64,000 nt of DNA, taken from contig NZ_JANCPR020000018.1 of the NCBI RefSeq assembly GCF_028657195.3, positions 1 through 64,000 on the forward strand, written 5' to 3'. Below, in pieces: positions 26,251 to 34,522 of the stretch. Position 1 is the first letter of the stretch, and each line of letters starts with the position of its first letter. Under the pieces are notes generated by a model that saw nothing but the letters and a program-made list of their open reading frames with translations, did not search any database and was not told where the DNA came from. Origin of the DNA: Streptomyces iconiensis. Its GTDB lineage: Bacteria > Actinomycetota > Actinomycetes > Streptomycetales > Streptomycetaceae. A program made the position numbers and the translations under genes.

Positions 26251-26326
26251 AAGCATTAGTTGTACAGGGCAAGCTGTTGGCCTTGACTCCGTTACGGGGA
26301 CCACCACTCGCACCGGAGGACCGCAC

Positions 26327-27781
26327 ATGCCCAGCAGCAACATGCCCCGTCCCGCCCGCTCGACCCGCCGCCGCCTTGCCTGGGGCACGGCGGCCGTGCT
26401 GGCTGCCGGCGTCGCCGTACCGACCCTCGCGCAGGCCACTCCCGGCGGCGGGCCGGCCTCGGCGGGGGCATCGGCCGGAGCCACGGCGGCGGGTTCGGCG
26501 GCGGCCTCTCCGGCGAGCGGGCACAAGGCCAAGAACGTCATCGTGCTCATCGGCGACGGCATGGGCGACTCCGAGATCACCCTCGCCCGTGACTACACCG
26601 TCGGTGCGAACGGCCGTCTGAACATGGACGGGTTCCCCAGGACAGGCGCCTATACGACCTACTCGGTCGACGAGAAGGGCAAGCCGGAGTACGTCACCGA
26701 CTCCGCTGCCAGCGGCACCGGTTGGGCGACGGGGAACAAGACGGTGAACGGACGTATCTCCAAGACGCCCGGCACCGACAAGCCGTTGCCCACCATGCTG
26801 GAGCTGGCCAAGAAGAAGGGCCTCGCCACCGGCAACATCACCACCGCCGACCTCACGGACGCCACACCCGCCGTGCAGAACGCGCACGTACGCGACCGCG
26901 GCTGCCAGGGCCCCGCCGACATGAAGAAGTGCCCCCGGGACACGCTCGGGCAGGGCGGGGGCGGCTCCATCGCCGAGCAGACCGTGACCACGGGCGCCGA
27001 TGTGCTCATGGGCGGCGGCAAGGAGCATTTCGACCAGACCGTCACCGAGGGGCCGCACAAGGGCCGCACCGTCACCGAGCAGGCCAGGAAGGCCGGATAC
27101 CGGTTGGTGACGGACAAGAGTGGCCTCGAATCCGCCACGCCCGGCACACCGCTGCTCGGGCTCTTCGCGCGGAGCGACATCCCCGTCGAGTGGACGGGCA
27201 AGCCCGCTGCCAGGGGCGGTACGGACCCGCAGCGCTGCACCACCAGCAACCCCGAACGCCCGGACACCACCCCCTCGTTGGAGCGGCAGACCAGCAGAGC
27301 GATCGAGCTGCTGGAGGCGCAGCAGAAGGGGAAGAACGGGAAGGCGAAGGTGAAGGGGCACGGCAAGAAGCCGGGCAAGGGCTTCTTCCTCCAGGTCGAG
27401 GGCGCCTCCATCGACAAGCAGGACCACGTGGCCGACCCCTGCGGGCAGATCGGCGAGACCGTGGCCTTCGACCGGGCCGTGAAGGTTGCCCGGGACTACG
27501 CCAGGAAGCACCCCGACACGCTCGTCGTCACCTCGGCCGACCACGCGCACGCGAGCCAGATCGTGCCCACCGACGCCAAGCCGGCCGGCCTCGCCTCGAC
27601 CCTGATCACGGACGAGGGCCGGCCGCTCCAGGTCAGCTACTCCAACAACGACCCGGCCGCCGCGCAGGAACACACCGGCACCCAGGTCCGTATCGCCGCC
27701 TCGGGCCCCGGTGCCGACCGCGTCCAGGGCGTCACCGACCAGACGGACCTCTTCCACACCGTCACCGGCGCGCTGCGCTAG
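26327..27781 (+). CDS. phoA: secreted alkaline phosphatase (PhoA family)
   Basis: Releases phosphate from organic esters outside the cell. The 484-residue protein has a signal peptide with twin arginines (RSTRRRLAWGTAAVL, cleavage near LAQA-TPGG). The metal and phosphoserine residues of the PhoA family follow: VLIGDGMGDSEIT, then VTDSAASGTGWATGNKT with the nucleophilic Ser in DSAAS. Further on are the zinc-site segments EGASIDKQDHVADPCGQIGE and VTSADHAHASQ. A Lys/Gly-rich insert (KNGKAKVKGHGKKPGKG) precedes the latter and is unusual. The ATG at 26327 follows GGAGGACC. Confidence 0.94.
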   Translation: MPSSNMPRPARSTRRRLAWGTAAVLAAGVAVPTLAQATPGGGPASAGASAGATAAGSAAASPASGHKAKNVIVLIGDGMGDSEITLARDYTVGANGRLNMDGFPRTGAYTTYSVDEKGKPEYVTDSAASGTGWATGNKTVNGRISKTPGTDKPLPTMLELAKKKGLATGNITTADLTDATPAVQNAHVRDRGCQGPADMKKCPRDTLGQGGGGSIAEQTVTTGADVLMGGGKEHFDQTVTEGPHKGRTVTEQARKAGYRLVTDKSGLESATPGTPLLGLFARSDIPVEWTGKPAARGGTDPQRCTTSNPERPDTTPSLERQTSRAIELLEAQQKGKNGKAKVKGHGKKPGKGFFLQVEGASIDKQDHVADPCGQIGETVAFDRAVKVARDYARKHPDTLVVTSADHAHASQIVPTDAKPAGLASTLITDEGRPLQVSYSNNDPAAAQEHTGTQVRIAASGPGADRVQGVTDQTDLFHTVTGALR

Positions 27782-27822
27782 GCAGCCGAGTGGCGAGTGC
27801 CGAGTGCCGCTCACGCGTGCAC

Positions 27823-27864
27823 GTGCTCCCGTAAGGGCCGGACGTCCGGCCCTTACGGGAGCAC
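27823..27864. terminator. bidirectional terminator between phoA and ABC genes
   Basis: A perfect palindrome of 42 bp: 21-bp arms at 27823-27843 and 27844-27864 with no spacer (left arm begins GTGCTCCCGTAAGGGCC). It sits between the convergent ends of phoA (27781) and the ABC permease (27884), as expected for a two-way terminator. Confidence 0.85.
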
Positions 27865-27883
27865 AACCCGGCCGCAGGCCGGC

Positions 27884-28747
27884 TCAGACGGTCGCCGACC
27901 TGTACTTGCGTACCGCCAGCGTGCGGAAGAAGAGGATGATGACCACGGACCAGATCAGGGACGCCAGCACCGGGTGCTGCATCGGCCAGGCGTCGGGGAT
28001 GGGGTAGTTCGGGGGGAAGTTCCCGAACAGGTCGCGGCAGGCGACGACCGTCGCGCTGAACGGGTTCCACTCGGCGATGTGCTGGAGGAACGACGGCATG
28101 TTCTGCGAGGGGACGAACGCGACGGAGATGAACGTCAGCGGGAACAGCCAGATCAGTCCGCCCGAGGTCGCCGCCTCTGGCGTCCGCACGGTGAGCCCGA
28201 TGAGCGCGCCGATCCATGTGAACGCGTAACCGAGCAGGAGCAGCAGCCCGAAGCCCGCGAGGGCGTTGAGGACGCCGTCGTGCGCGCGCCAGCCGACGAG
28301 CGCGGCGACGACGGCGAGGACGACGAGGGTGAGCGCCGTCTGCACGAGGTCGGCGAGCGTACGGCCGGTGAGGACGGCGCCGCGTGACATGGGCAGGGAG
28401 CGGAAGCGGTCGATGAGGCCCTTGTGCATGTCCTCGGCGATGCCCGCGCCCGCGCCCGCCGTGGCGAAGGTGACGGTCTGCGCGAAGATGCCGGCCATCA
28501 GGAACTCGCGGTACGCGCTCGGATCGGTGCCGGCGCCCGGGACCTTGATGGAGCCGCCGAAGACGTAGCTGAACAGCACGACGAACATGATGGGCTGGAT
28601 CAGCCCGAAGATGACGACTTCGGGGATCCGCATCATCCGGATCAGGTTGCGCTTGGCCATCACCAGGGAGTCGGTGACGGACTGCAGGAACCCGCCGCGG
28701 CCTCTGGGTGCTGCCGTCGTGGGTGCCGGCTGCGTGGTGGTGGTCAC
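27884..28747 (-). CDS. ABC-2 type transporter permease (DrrB-like)
   Basis: A 287-residue membrane subunit with six predicted helices, beginning MTTTTQPAPTTAAPRGRGG. The first helix is in VVIFGLIQPIMFVVLFSYVFGG, and the family segment DMHKGLIDRFRSLPMSRGAVL is present. This is the layout of DrrB-type exporters for antibiotics or lipids. The GTG start at 28747 overlaps the stop of the ATPase gene in GTGA, so the two subunits are translationally coupled. The substrate is unknown. Confidence 0.9.
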   Translation of the reverse strand: MTTTTQPAPTTAAPRGRGGFLQSVTDSLVMAKRNLIRMMRIPEVVIFGLIQPIMFVVLFSYVFGGSIKVPGAGTDPSAYREFLMAGIFAQTVTFATAGAGAGIAEDMHKGLIDRFRSLPMSRGAVLTGRTLADLVQTALTLVVLAVVAALVGWRAHDGVLNALAGFGLLLLLGYAFTWIGALIGLTVRTPEAATSGGLIWLFPLTFISVAFVPSQNMPSFLQHIAEWNPFSATVVACRDLFGNFPPNYPIPDAWPMQHPVLASLIWSVVIILFFRTLAVRKYRSATV

Positions 28748-29754
28748 TTCGCGGCCTCCTCTGTCCCGGGCTTCGCATCGGCCTTCAACTCGGGCTCGTC
28801 CTCGGCCGCGTGGCCGGTGAGCGTGATGAAGACGTCGTCGAGGGTGGGCCTTCGCAGGCCGATGTCGTCTATCTCGATGCCCGCCGTGTCCAGTTCGCGG
28901 ATGACCTCGGCGAGGAGCTTGGCGCCGCCGGAGACCGGAACGGTCAGCTTGCGGGTGTGTTCCTCGACGGTGCAGCCGCCCTGCGAGGTGCCGCCGAGCT
29001 GGTGCCGTTCGAGGATGCCCCGGGCGGGGGCGATGTGTTCGCGCTCGTGGACGACGACTTCGATGCGCTCGCCGCCGGTCTGAGCCTTGAGCTGGTCGGA
29101 GGTGCCGCGTGCGATGACCTTGCCGTGGTCGACGACGGCGATGTCGTGCGCCAGCCGGTCGGCCTCCTCCAGGTACTGCGTGGTGAGCAGCAGGGTGGTG
29201 CCGCCGGCGACGAGTTCCTCGATGACCTCCCACAGGCCCTGCCGGTTGCGCGGGTCGAGCCCCGTGGTGGGCTCGTCCATGAACATCACGGGCGGGCTGA
29301 CGACGAGCGCGGCGGCCAGGTCGAGGCGCCGGCGCATACCGCCGGAGTACGTCTTGGCCGTACGGTCGGCCGCGTCGGCGAGGTTGAAGCGGTCCAGGAG
29401 TTCGCACGCGCGTTTCTTCGCGTCGCGTCCGGACATCTGGTAGAGCTGGCCGACCATTTGCAGATTCTCACGGCCCGTCAGGTACTCGTCGACGGCGGCG
29501 AACTGTCCCGACAGGCCGATCGAACGGCGCACCGCCGTCGGGTTCTTGAGCACGTCGATACCGGCGACCACGGCCGTGCCGCTGTCGGGCCGGAGCAGCG
29601 TGGTGAGCACGCGGACCGCCGTGGTCTTCCCGGCGCCGTTCGGCCCGAGCAGACCGAGCACGGTGCCCTCGGGAACGTCGAGATCGACGCCGTCCAGAGC
29701 CCTCACGTCACCGAAGGTCTTCACCAGACCCTCGGCGTAAATGGCACCTGGCAT
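28744..29754 (-). CDS. ABC transporter ATP-binding protein (DrrA-like)
   Basis: A 336-residue ATPase subunit of the daunorubicin-resistance type. It has Walker A GPNGAGKTTA, Q-loop LSGQFAAVDEYLTG, signature YSGGMRRRLDLA, Walker B VMFMDEPTTGLD and the C-terminal DrrA extension ending GLRRPTLDDVFITLTG. It powers the coupled permease. The ATG at 29754 lies downstream of twin ACGCGA-N4-TCGCGT sites, so the operon is probably repressed by a TetR- or PadR-type protein. No such gene is adjacent, though a MarR gene lies 1.8 kb away. Confidence 0.93.
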   Translation of the reverse strand: MPGAIYAEGLVKTFGDVRALDGVDLDVPEGTVLGLLGPNGAGKTTAVRVLTTLLRPDSGTAVVAGIDVLKNPTAVRRSIGLSGQFAAVDEYLTGRENLQMVGQLYQMSGRDAKKRACELLDRFNLADAADRTAKTYSGGMRRRLDLAAALVVSPPVMFMDEPTTGLDPRNRQGLWEVIEELVAGGTTLLLTTQYLEEADRLAHDIAVVDHGKVIARGTSDQLKAQTGGERIEVVVHEREHIAPARGILERHQLGGTSQGGCTVEEHTRKLTVPVSGGAKLLAEVIRELDTAGIEIDDIGLRRPTLDDVFITLTGHAAEDEPELKADAKPGTEEAAK

Positions 29755-29888
29755 TGGTGGACTCCCAGAAGTGTGGGTGAGTGAAGGAAAGGGATGCCGG
29801 ACCTATGAAGATGCTAGATCTGTCGGACAGTTCCGGCATGTACGGAGTGCGGCGGGCCCGTGGCCCGGCCGTTCAGCAGTATGTGGGG

Positions 29889-29928
29889 ACGCGATACATC
29901 GCGTCAAGCGATACGCGATAGCTCGCGT
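29889..29928. promoter_or_regulatory. twin palindromic operators upstream of the DrrAB-like operon
   Basis: Two sites of the form ACGCGA-N4-TCGCGT, at 29889-29904 (spacer TACA) and 29913-29928 (spacer TAGC), are 24 bp centre to centre. The first extends to 8-bp arms (29888-29905). They lie about 135-175 bp before the ATPase start in the 260-bp gap to the threonine dehydratase gene. The identical cores argue for two repressor dimers binding side by side. Confidence 0.75.
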
Positions 29929-30014
29929 CTACTCGGGGTGTCCCGCGCCGTCCACGGGCATCCCGTACCGCCTCGCGTCGGGTCGGCGGAGCGAGCGCCG
30001 GGTCCGCCTCCGCC

Positions 30015-31256
30015 TCAGCTCATGACCCTGTACCCGGCGGCCTTCAGCGAGGAGGAGACATCGACGCAGTGCTCGGGACCCTTCGTCTCCAAGTGCAGTT
30101 CCACCTCCGCCTCGTCGAGCCCGAGCCGTGGATCGGTCCGTACATGGCTCACGTCGAGGACATTAGCGTCCACCACTGACAACTCCCTCAGGAGCGCTGC
30201 CAGGGCGCCGGGGCGGTCGGGCACCCGCAGCCGCAGCGACAGGTAGCGCCCCGCCGCCGCCATACCGTGCCGCAGCGTCCGCTGGAGCACCAACGGGTCC
30301 ACGTTCCCGCCGGACAGCACGGCCGTCACAGGGCCCTCGAAGCTGCGGGGCGCCGACAGCAGCGCGGCCACAGGGCTCGCGCCCGCGGGCTCGACCACCA
30401 TCTTGGCCCGTTCGAGACAGAGCAACAGGGCGCTGGACAGGGCGTCTTCGGACACCGTGACGATCTCGTCCACCAGGGCGCCGGCGATGGCGAACGGGAT
30501 GTCACCCGGCCGCGCCACCTTGATGCCGTCCGCCATCGTGGAGAGCGAATCGAGCGCCACCGGCTCACCGGCCGCCAGCGAAGCCGGGTAGGCCGCCGCG
30601 CCCGCCGCCTGCACCCCCACCACGCGGATGTCGGGCCGCAGCGCCTTGAGCACCACCGCGATCCCCGCCACCAGGCCGCCGCCGCCCACCCCCACCACGA
30701 CCGTGCGCACCTCGGGGCACTGCTCCAGCAGTTCGAGCCCCACCGTGCCCTGGCCCGCCACCACATCGGAGTGGTCGAACGGGTGGATGAGCACGGCGCC
30801 CGTGCTGTACGCGTACTCCTTGGCCGCCTCCAGCGCCTCGTCCACCACCTGACCGTGCATCCGCACCCGCGCCCCGTACTCGCGCGTCGCGGCCACCTTC
30901 GGCAGCGGGGCGCCGACCGGCATGAACACGGTCGAACGGACCCCCAGCAGCGAGGCCGCCAGGGCCACGCCCTGCGCGTGGTTGCCCGCGCTCGCCGCCA
31001 CCACACCCCGCCGCCGCTCGCCGGCCGAGAGCCCCGCGATGCGTACGTAGGCGCCGCGCAGCTTGAACGAGCCGGTGCGCTGAAGGTTCTCGCACTTGAG
31101 CTGCACCGGGGAGCCGACCAGCGAGGACAGATGACGGCTGCCCTCGATCGCCGTCGTGCGCGCGACGCCCGACAGCGTCTTCTGTGCGAGGCGTACGTCG
31201 TCCAGGGAGACGGGCAGGGATGCGGGTGCCGCGCCCCCGCTTGCGCTGGTGGCCAT
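30015..31256 (-). CDS. ilvA: threonine ammonia-lyase (threonine dehydratase)
   Basis: Converts threonine to 2-oxobutyrate for isoleucine synthesis or threonine breakdown. The 413-residue PLP enzyme has the Schiff-base Lys65 in TGSFKLRGAY, SAGNHAQGVAL, the phosphate loop GVGGGGLVAGIA, and a C-terminal ACT-like domain (about residues 335-413, RYLSLRLRVPDRPGALAALL). With a single short ACT domain it matches the shorter Streptomyces enzyme rather than the two-ACT E. coli IlvA, so ilvA versus tdcB naming is open. The start MATSASGG at 31256 was preferred over an upstream in-frame Met at 31316. Confidence 0.9.
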   Translation of the reverse strand: MATSASGGAAPASLPVSLDDVRLAQKTLSGVARTTAIEGSRHLSSLVGSPVQLKCENLQRTGSFKLRGAYVRIAGLSAGERRRGVVAASAGNHAQGVALAASLLGVRSTVFMPVGAPLPKVAATREYGARVRMHGQVVDEALEAAKEYAYSTGAVLIHPFDHSDVVAGQGTVGLELLEQCPEVRTVVVGVGGGGLVAGIAVVLKALRPDIRVVGVQAAGAAAYPASLAAGEPVALDSLSTMADGIKVARPGDIPFAIAGALVDEIVTVSEDALSSALLLCLERAKMVVEPAGASPVAALLSAPRSFEGPVTAVLSGGNVDPLVLQRTLRHGMAAAGRYLSLRLRVPDRPGALAALLRELSVVDANVLDVSHVRTDPRLGLDEAEVELHLETKGPEHCVDVSSSLKAAGYRVMS

Positions 31257-31489
31257 GACGCCAGTCTGGCAGCAGGTGCGGGGGCCCGCCGGACGAGTCC
31301 ACAGTGCGGCGGGCACCCCGTACCCGCTGCCGTACCGCGCCGTAACGGCCCCCGCTCAGGGCCCGCTCAGGGCCCGCGGTCCGTACGTGCCGTCGTCCGC
31401 GTGGTCACGGGTTCGTGCAGCGACGGTACGTGCGGCTCCCGGTCCGCGTACCCTTTGGGCCACCACCCCCGGATGCCGTACCACCGCAA

Positions 31490-31519
31490 CACCTGGAACA
31501 CGTCCACCTGGAACACGTC
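31490..31519 (+). repeat. 15-bp direct duplication upstream of the marR gene
   Basis: CACCTGGAACACGTC occurs twice with no spacer (31490-31504 and 31505-31519), ending 30 bp before the MarR start. Each half contains GGAACACGTC. It could be a tandem binding site for the regulator itself or a recent duplication. Confidence 0.6.
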
Positions 31520-31549
31520 CGCAGACCCGAAGAAGCGAGCACCCCGGCC

Positions 31550-32128
31550 ATGCCCACGCACCCGGACATGACGACAGACATGACAGACGACGACCACACG
31601 GCGCCAGACGAGGCAGCAGCCCTCAACGAGCCCGCCGTTCTCGACGCCTTGCAGCATCAGCTCGCCGTGTACGCGCGGCGCGCTGAGCAGACACGCCTCG
31701 GCGGCCTCGGCCACGCCCGCAACTCGATGGACCGCGCGGCCTACCTCCTGCTCAACAGGCTCGACCAGGAAGGGCCGATGGGCGTCAAGGCGCTCGCGGC
31801 CGGTATGGGTATCGACTCCTCGACCGTGACCAGGCAGGTCGCGCCGCTCGTCGAGTCGGGCCTGGTCAAGCGGACCTCGCATCCGGAGGACGGCCGCGCG
31901 GTCGTCCTCCAGCTCTCGCCGCGGGGCGAGTCGAGGCTGGAGGAGGTCCGCTCCTCGCGGCGCAGGCTCATGGAACTGATCACGACGGGCTGGAGCGAAG
32001 AGGAGCGTGAGACCTTCTGCTCGCTCCTCACCCGCTTCAACACCGCGATGCTCGACCTCAACCCCGCAAGCCTCAGCAACCCGCCCGAGCCTCCCTCCGG
32101 CGGAGGTCAGGACGCTCCCGCCTCTTGA
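31550..32128 (+). CDS. MarR-family transcriptional regulator
   Basis: A 192-residue winged-helix regulator. An acidic leader is followed by helices (AVLDALQHQLAVYARRAEQ), the recognition helix region MGIDSSTVTRQVAPLVESGLVKR and the wing SHPEDGRAVVLQLS, all typical of MarR. It normally binds a palindrome and is released by a small ligand. It stands divergent from the threonine dehydratase gene across about 290 bp that includes the 15-bp tandem duplication. ATG 31550 was taken; ATG 31568 is an alternative. Confidence 0.9.
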   Translation: MPTHPDMTTDMTDDDHTAPDEAAALNEPAVLDALQHQLAVYARRAEQTRLGGLGHARNSMDRAAYLLLNRLDQEGPMGVKALAAGMGIDSSTVTRQVAPLVESGLVKRTSHPEDGRAVVLQLSPRGESRLEEVRSSRRRLMELITTGWSEEERETFCSLLTRFNTAMLDLNPASLSNPPEPPSGGGQDAPAS

Positions 32129-32175
32129 TTTGATCAGCGCGCCTGCCGTCCTATAGGCGGCAGGAGGCGTGCTGA

Positions 32176-32658
32176 GTGCGAGAGCGTCGTGCACGGCAAG
32201 AGCGCGCCCGCGCCCGGGAGTTCGAGGCGTTCGTCGCGGGCGCGGGTGGCAGGCTGCTGCATGCTGCCACGCTGCTCACGGCCGAACCGCCAGGCGCTGC
32301 GCCAGGAGCGCAGCGCCTGCTCGTCGGTGCGCTGGCGCACACCTGCGCCGACTGGACGCGGCTGCGGGGCGAGGACCCCTACGACCACACCCGTCAGGAA
32401 CTCGCCGCCCGCTTCGCCCACACCGCCTGGCGCTACCGCCGCTCGCGGGGCGGGCTGCTCGGAATCCTCTCGCCCCAGGAGCGGTTGGTGCTCGTCCTGC
32501 GCCTGTACGAGGGCGTCGCTGAGGAGCAGACAGCCGCCGGGCTGGGCCTTCCCGTCGAACGGGTACGCGCGCTGTGCTCGCGTGCGATGGCGGCGATGCT
32601 CAGCAGGGGCGCGGCGCCGCTGCCGTCGGCCCTGCGCGAGGCGGAGGGAGCGCTGTGA
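32176..32658 (+). CDS. sigma-70 region-4-like protein
   Basis: A 160-residue protein whose C-terminal third (LSPQERLVLVLRLYEGVAEEQTAAGLGLPVERVRALCSRAMA) is a sigma-factor region 4 helix-turn-helix. The N-terminal part has the shape of a shortened, divergent region 2 (REFEAFVAGAGGRLLHAATLL) without clear promoter-melting residues. It resembles the small SigE-like factors of Streptomyces, but it may act as a regulator rather than a full sigma factor. The stop overlaps the next GTG in GTGA, coupling it to a membrane protein, as for sigma/anti-sigma pairs. Confidence 0.75.
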   Translation: MRERRARQERARAREFEAFVAGAGGRLLHAATLLTAEPPGAAPGAQRLLVGALAHTCADWTRLRGEDPYDHTRQELAARFAHTAWRYRRSRGGLLGILSPQERLVLVLRLYEGVAEEQTAAGLGLPVERVRALCSRAMAAMLSRGAAPLPSALREAEGAL

Positions 32659-32903
32659 AGCTGCCCGACCGCAAAGAGGCCGAAGTGCGGCGGCTGTTGG
32701 AGGCACCCGTACTGCCGCTGCCGCCCGATCTCGCCGAGCGGGCGCTGGTGCTCGGCGCCCGCCTGGTACGACGCCGCAGGCTCCTTCACCTCGCGGTGTG
32801 CGTGCTTCTCGTCGCCGTCCTGCTCGGCCTCGGCGTGTGGGCCCTCACGGCCGAACCCTGGTCCACGCCGCCCCCCGCGACCTCACCGACGCGCGGCTGG
32901 TAG
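32655..32903 (+). CDS. small membrane protein coupled to the sigma-like gene
   Basis: An 82-residue protein beginning MKLPDRKEAEVRRLLEAPVLPLPPDLAERALVLG, with one membrane helix (LLHLAVCVLLVAVLLGLGVWAL) and a short outer tail. The GTG at 32655 overlaps the upstream stop by 4 bases. The cytoplasmic N-terminus of about 45 residues could hold the sigma-like partner at the membrane as an anti-sigma factor, but no zinc motif is present. The function is inferred from coupling only. Confidence 0.75.
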   Translation: MKLPDRKEAEVRRLLEAPVLPLPPDLAERALVLGARLVRRRRLLHLAVCVLLVAVLLGLGVWALTAEPWSTPPPATSPTRGW

Positions 32904-32925
32904 CCCGCCCGCTGCGGGCCGCTCA

Positions 32926-34236
32926 TCAGGTGGGGGTCTCGCCCGTGTCGACCGGTCGGCGGTCACTGGCCCGCTGGAGTTCCCTGAAGTCCTTGAACCA
33001 CGACTGGTTACGTCCCGCGGTTCCGTCCTCGTGCTTCTGGACGGTGCGGGTGGCGTACAGGCTGTTGAGCATCCACGGCTTCTTGTGGGCGGTGATCCTC
33101 TCCACCATGGCGTCGGCCTGCACGACGCCGTACGTGGCCACGGCGAGCTTTCCGGTTTCACGGAACTGCCGCACCTGGTCCCGCAGATAGTGCCGGTTCT
33201 CGTTGAACCAGGGGCTCAGGGCGAGAAACGCGTTCCACTTCTCCTGCGGGAAGGGATGAGCGACAGCCGCCTTGAGCAGTTGCCACACCCGCGTCTCCGG
33301 GTCCACGTCGTCATAACGCTCGGCGAAACGGGCCGGAATCCTGTCCGCCATGTGCTGCTCCCAGAGCAGCACGAGGGAGAATTCCGTGGCGAGGAATTTC
33401 TGGTCGTCCCGAAGGCGCCCGACCACATGGTCCAGATACTTCTTGCTGTCGGCGAGCGAGGCCACGTGAGGATGGATGTCGACGCCCTCGATCTGAGGTG
33501 TGTCGTGGACGAATGTCAGCCAGCGCTCGGTGCTTTCGGTCTGCTTCTCCGGATCGTCCAGATGGTTGAGCGCGCCCATGTAGAGGCGGGTCCTGCAATG
33601 CCCCTTGAAATGCGTCTTGCGGTACGCGATGACGTGCTGCGCCACGTGCTCGTAGAAGGCGTTGAGCGCGGGACCGCGGTTCTGGCTTTCGAGGAAGGGC
33701 TCGTTGCCGATGGTCAGGATGTCCACCTTGCCCATCGCGGCACGCAGCACTTTCTCCACGCGCGTGAGTTCGGCGCCCATGAGCCTGCTGCCGGCCCTGG
33801 GGAACTCCTCTTCCTGGTAAGGGAACTTCAGCGACAGGATCGTGCCGTATCCCTGCTTGCTCGCGTCGAGCAGTGTGGCCACCGCGGCCTGGCGCTCCGC
33901 CGGGCCCTTGTCGGCCTCCGGTACGGGGATGAATCCGCGCACCCAGCTCGCCGAGAGCCCTTCCAGATGCGAGAAACGCATGTCGCTGGGATCTTCGTTG
34001 AAATTGGCGCCCAGTACGCCACTCGGCCCCGAGGGGGGACCTTTCGACCCGCCCTGTGCTTTCGAGCCCAGCCCGGGCTTCTCGCCGGAAGTCTTGCTTC
34101 CCCCCTCCGTGCTTCCCCCTTCCGTGCTGCATCCCGCTGTGAGAAGTGCGGCACCGGAAGCACCGAGCAGCAGCCGCCGTGAAATTCTCGACCTCTCGGA
34201 GGTCTTCCCGTTTTCCCGTACGCGGGGACGCTGCAT
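32926..34236 (-). CDS. Tat lipoprotein with glycoside-hydrolase-like TIM barrel
   Basis: A 436-residue surface lipoprotein. The signal peptide has twin arginines (RISRRLLLGASGAALLTAGC) and a lipobox, so Tat export and lipid anchoring are expected. A Ser/Gly/Lys linker follows, then a TIM-barrel-like domain with the clan-A pair of glutamates in LTIGNEPFLESQ (acid/base) and FLATEFSLVLLWEQ (nucleophile). Whole-domain similarity to a named family is not clear to me, so the substrate (probably a polysaccharide) is unknown. It ends close to the convergent 32,655 gene. Confidence 0.7.
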   Translation of the reverse strand: MQRPRVRENGKTSERSRISRRLLLGASGAALLTAGCSTEGGSTEGGSKTSGEKPGLGSKAQGGSKGPPSGPSGVLGANFNEDPSDMRFSHLEGLSASWVRGFIPVPEADKGPAERQAAVATLLDASKQGYGTILSLKFPYQEEEFPRAGSRLMGAELTRVEKVLRAAMGKVDILTIGNEPFLESQNRGPALNAFYEHVAQHVIAYRKTHFKGHCRTRLYMGALNHLDDPEKQTESTERWLTFVHDTPQIEGVDIHPHVASLADSKKYLDHVVGRLRDDQKFLATEFSLVLLWEQHMADRIPARFAERYDDVDPETRVWQLLKAAVAHPFPQEKWNAFLALSPWFNENRHYLRDQVRQFRETGKLAVATYGVVQADAMVERITAHKKPWMLNSLYATRTVQKHEDGTAGRNQSWFKDFRELQRASDRRPVDTGETPT

Positions 34237-34384
34237 GGCTTCCTCCTCCTGTGTCCATGACCGATGAACCGCTCAACCTGAATTCAGTCGAACACGGGGA
34301 AGGTCGCCCCCTCAATCAATCCCTCCCCCTTGTTACTCAGCCATGACAGGCCGAACAACGGACAGCGAAGGGGATTTGGGCCCC

Positions 34385-34432
34385 CGTACCCGTTCTCTCC
34401 CCGGCGGCTTGACCGGGAAGAGAACGCGTACG
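34385..34432 (-). terminator. long hairpin downstream of metB
   Basis: A 20-bp stem with two mismatches: 34385-34404 (CGTACCCGTTCTCTCCCCGG) against 34413-34432, with an 8-base loop. It lies about 90 bp after the metB stop and before the next minus-strand gene. The surrounding 34,237-34,522 region is purine-rich and has no gene. Confidence 0.7.
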
Positions 34433-34522
34433 GAAAAGACGGAGAAAGCGGACTGAAAGAGGAGGAATAGGCAGAAGAGGTAAAAGAGGAGCCGAGGAGC
34501 GCTCTTCCTGGTCCGGTGCCTC

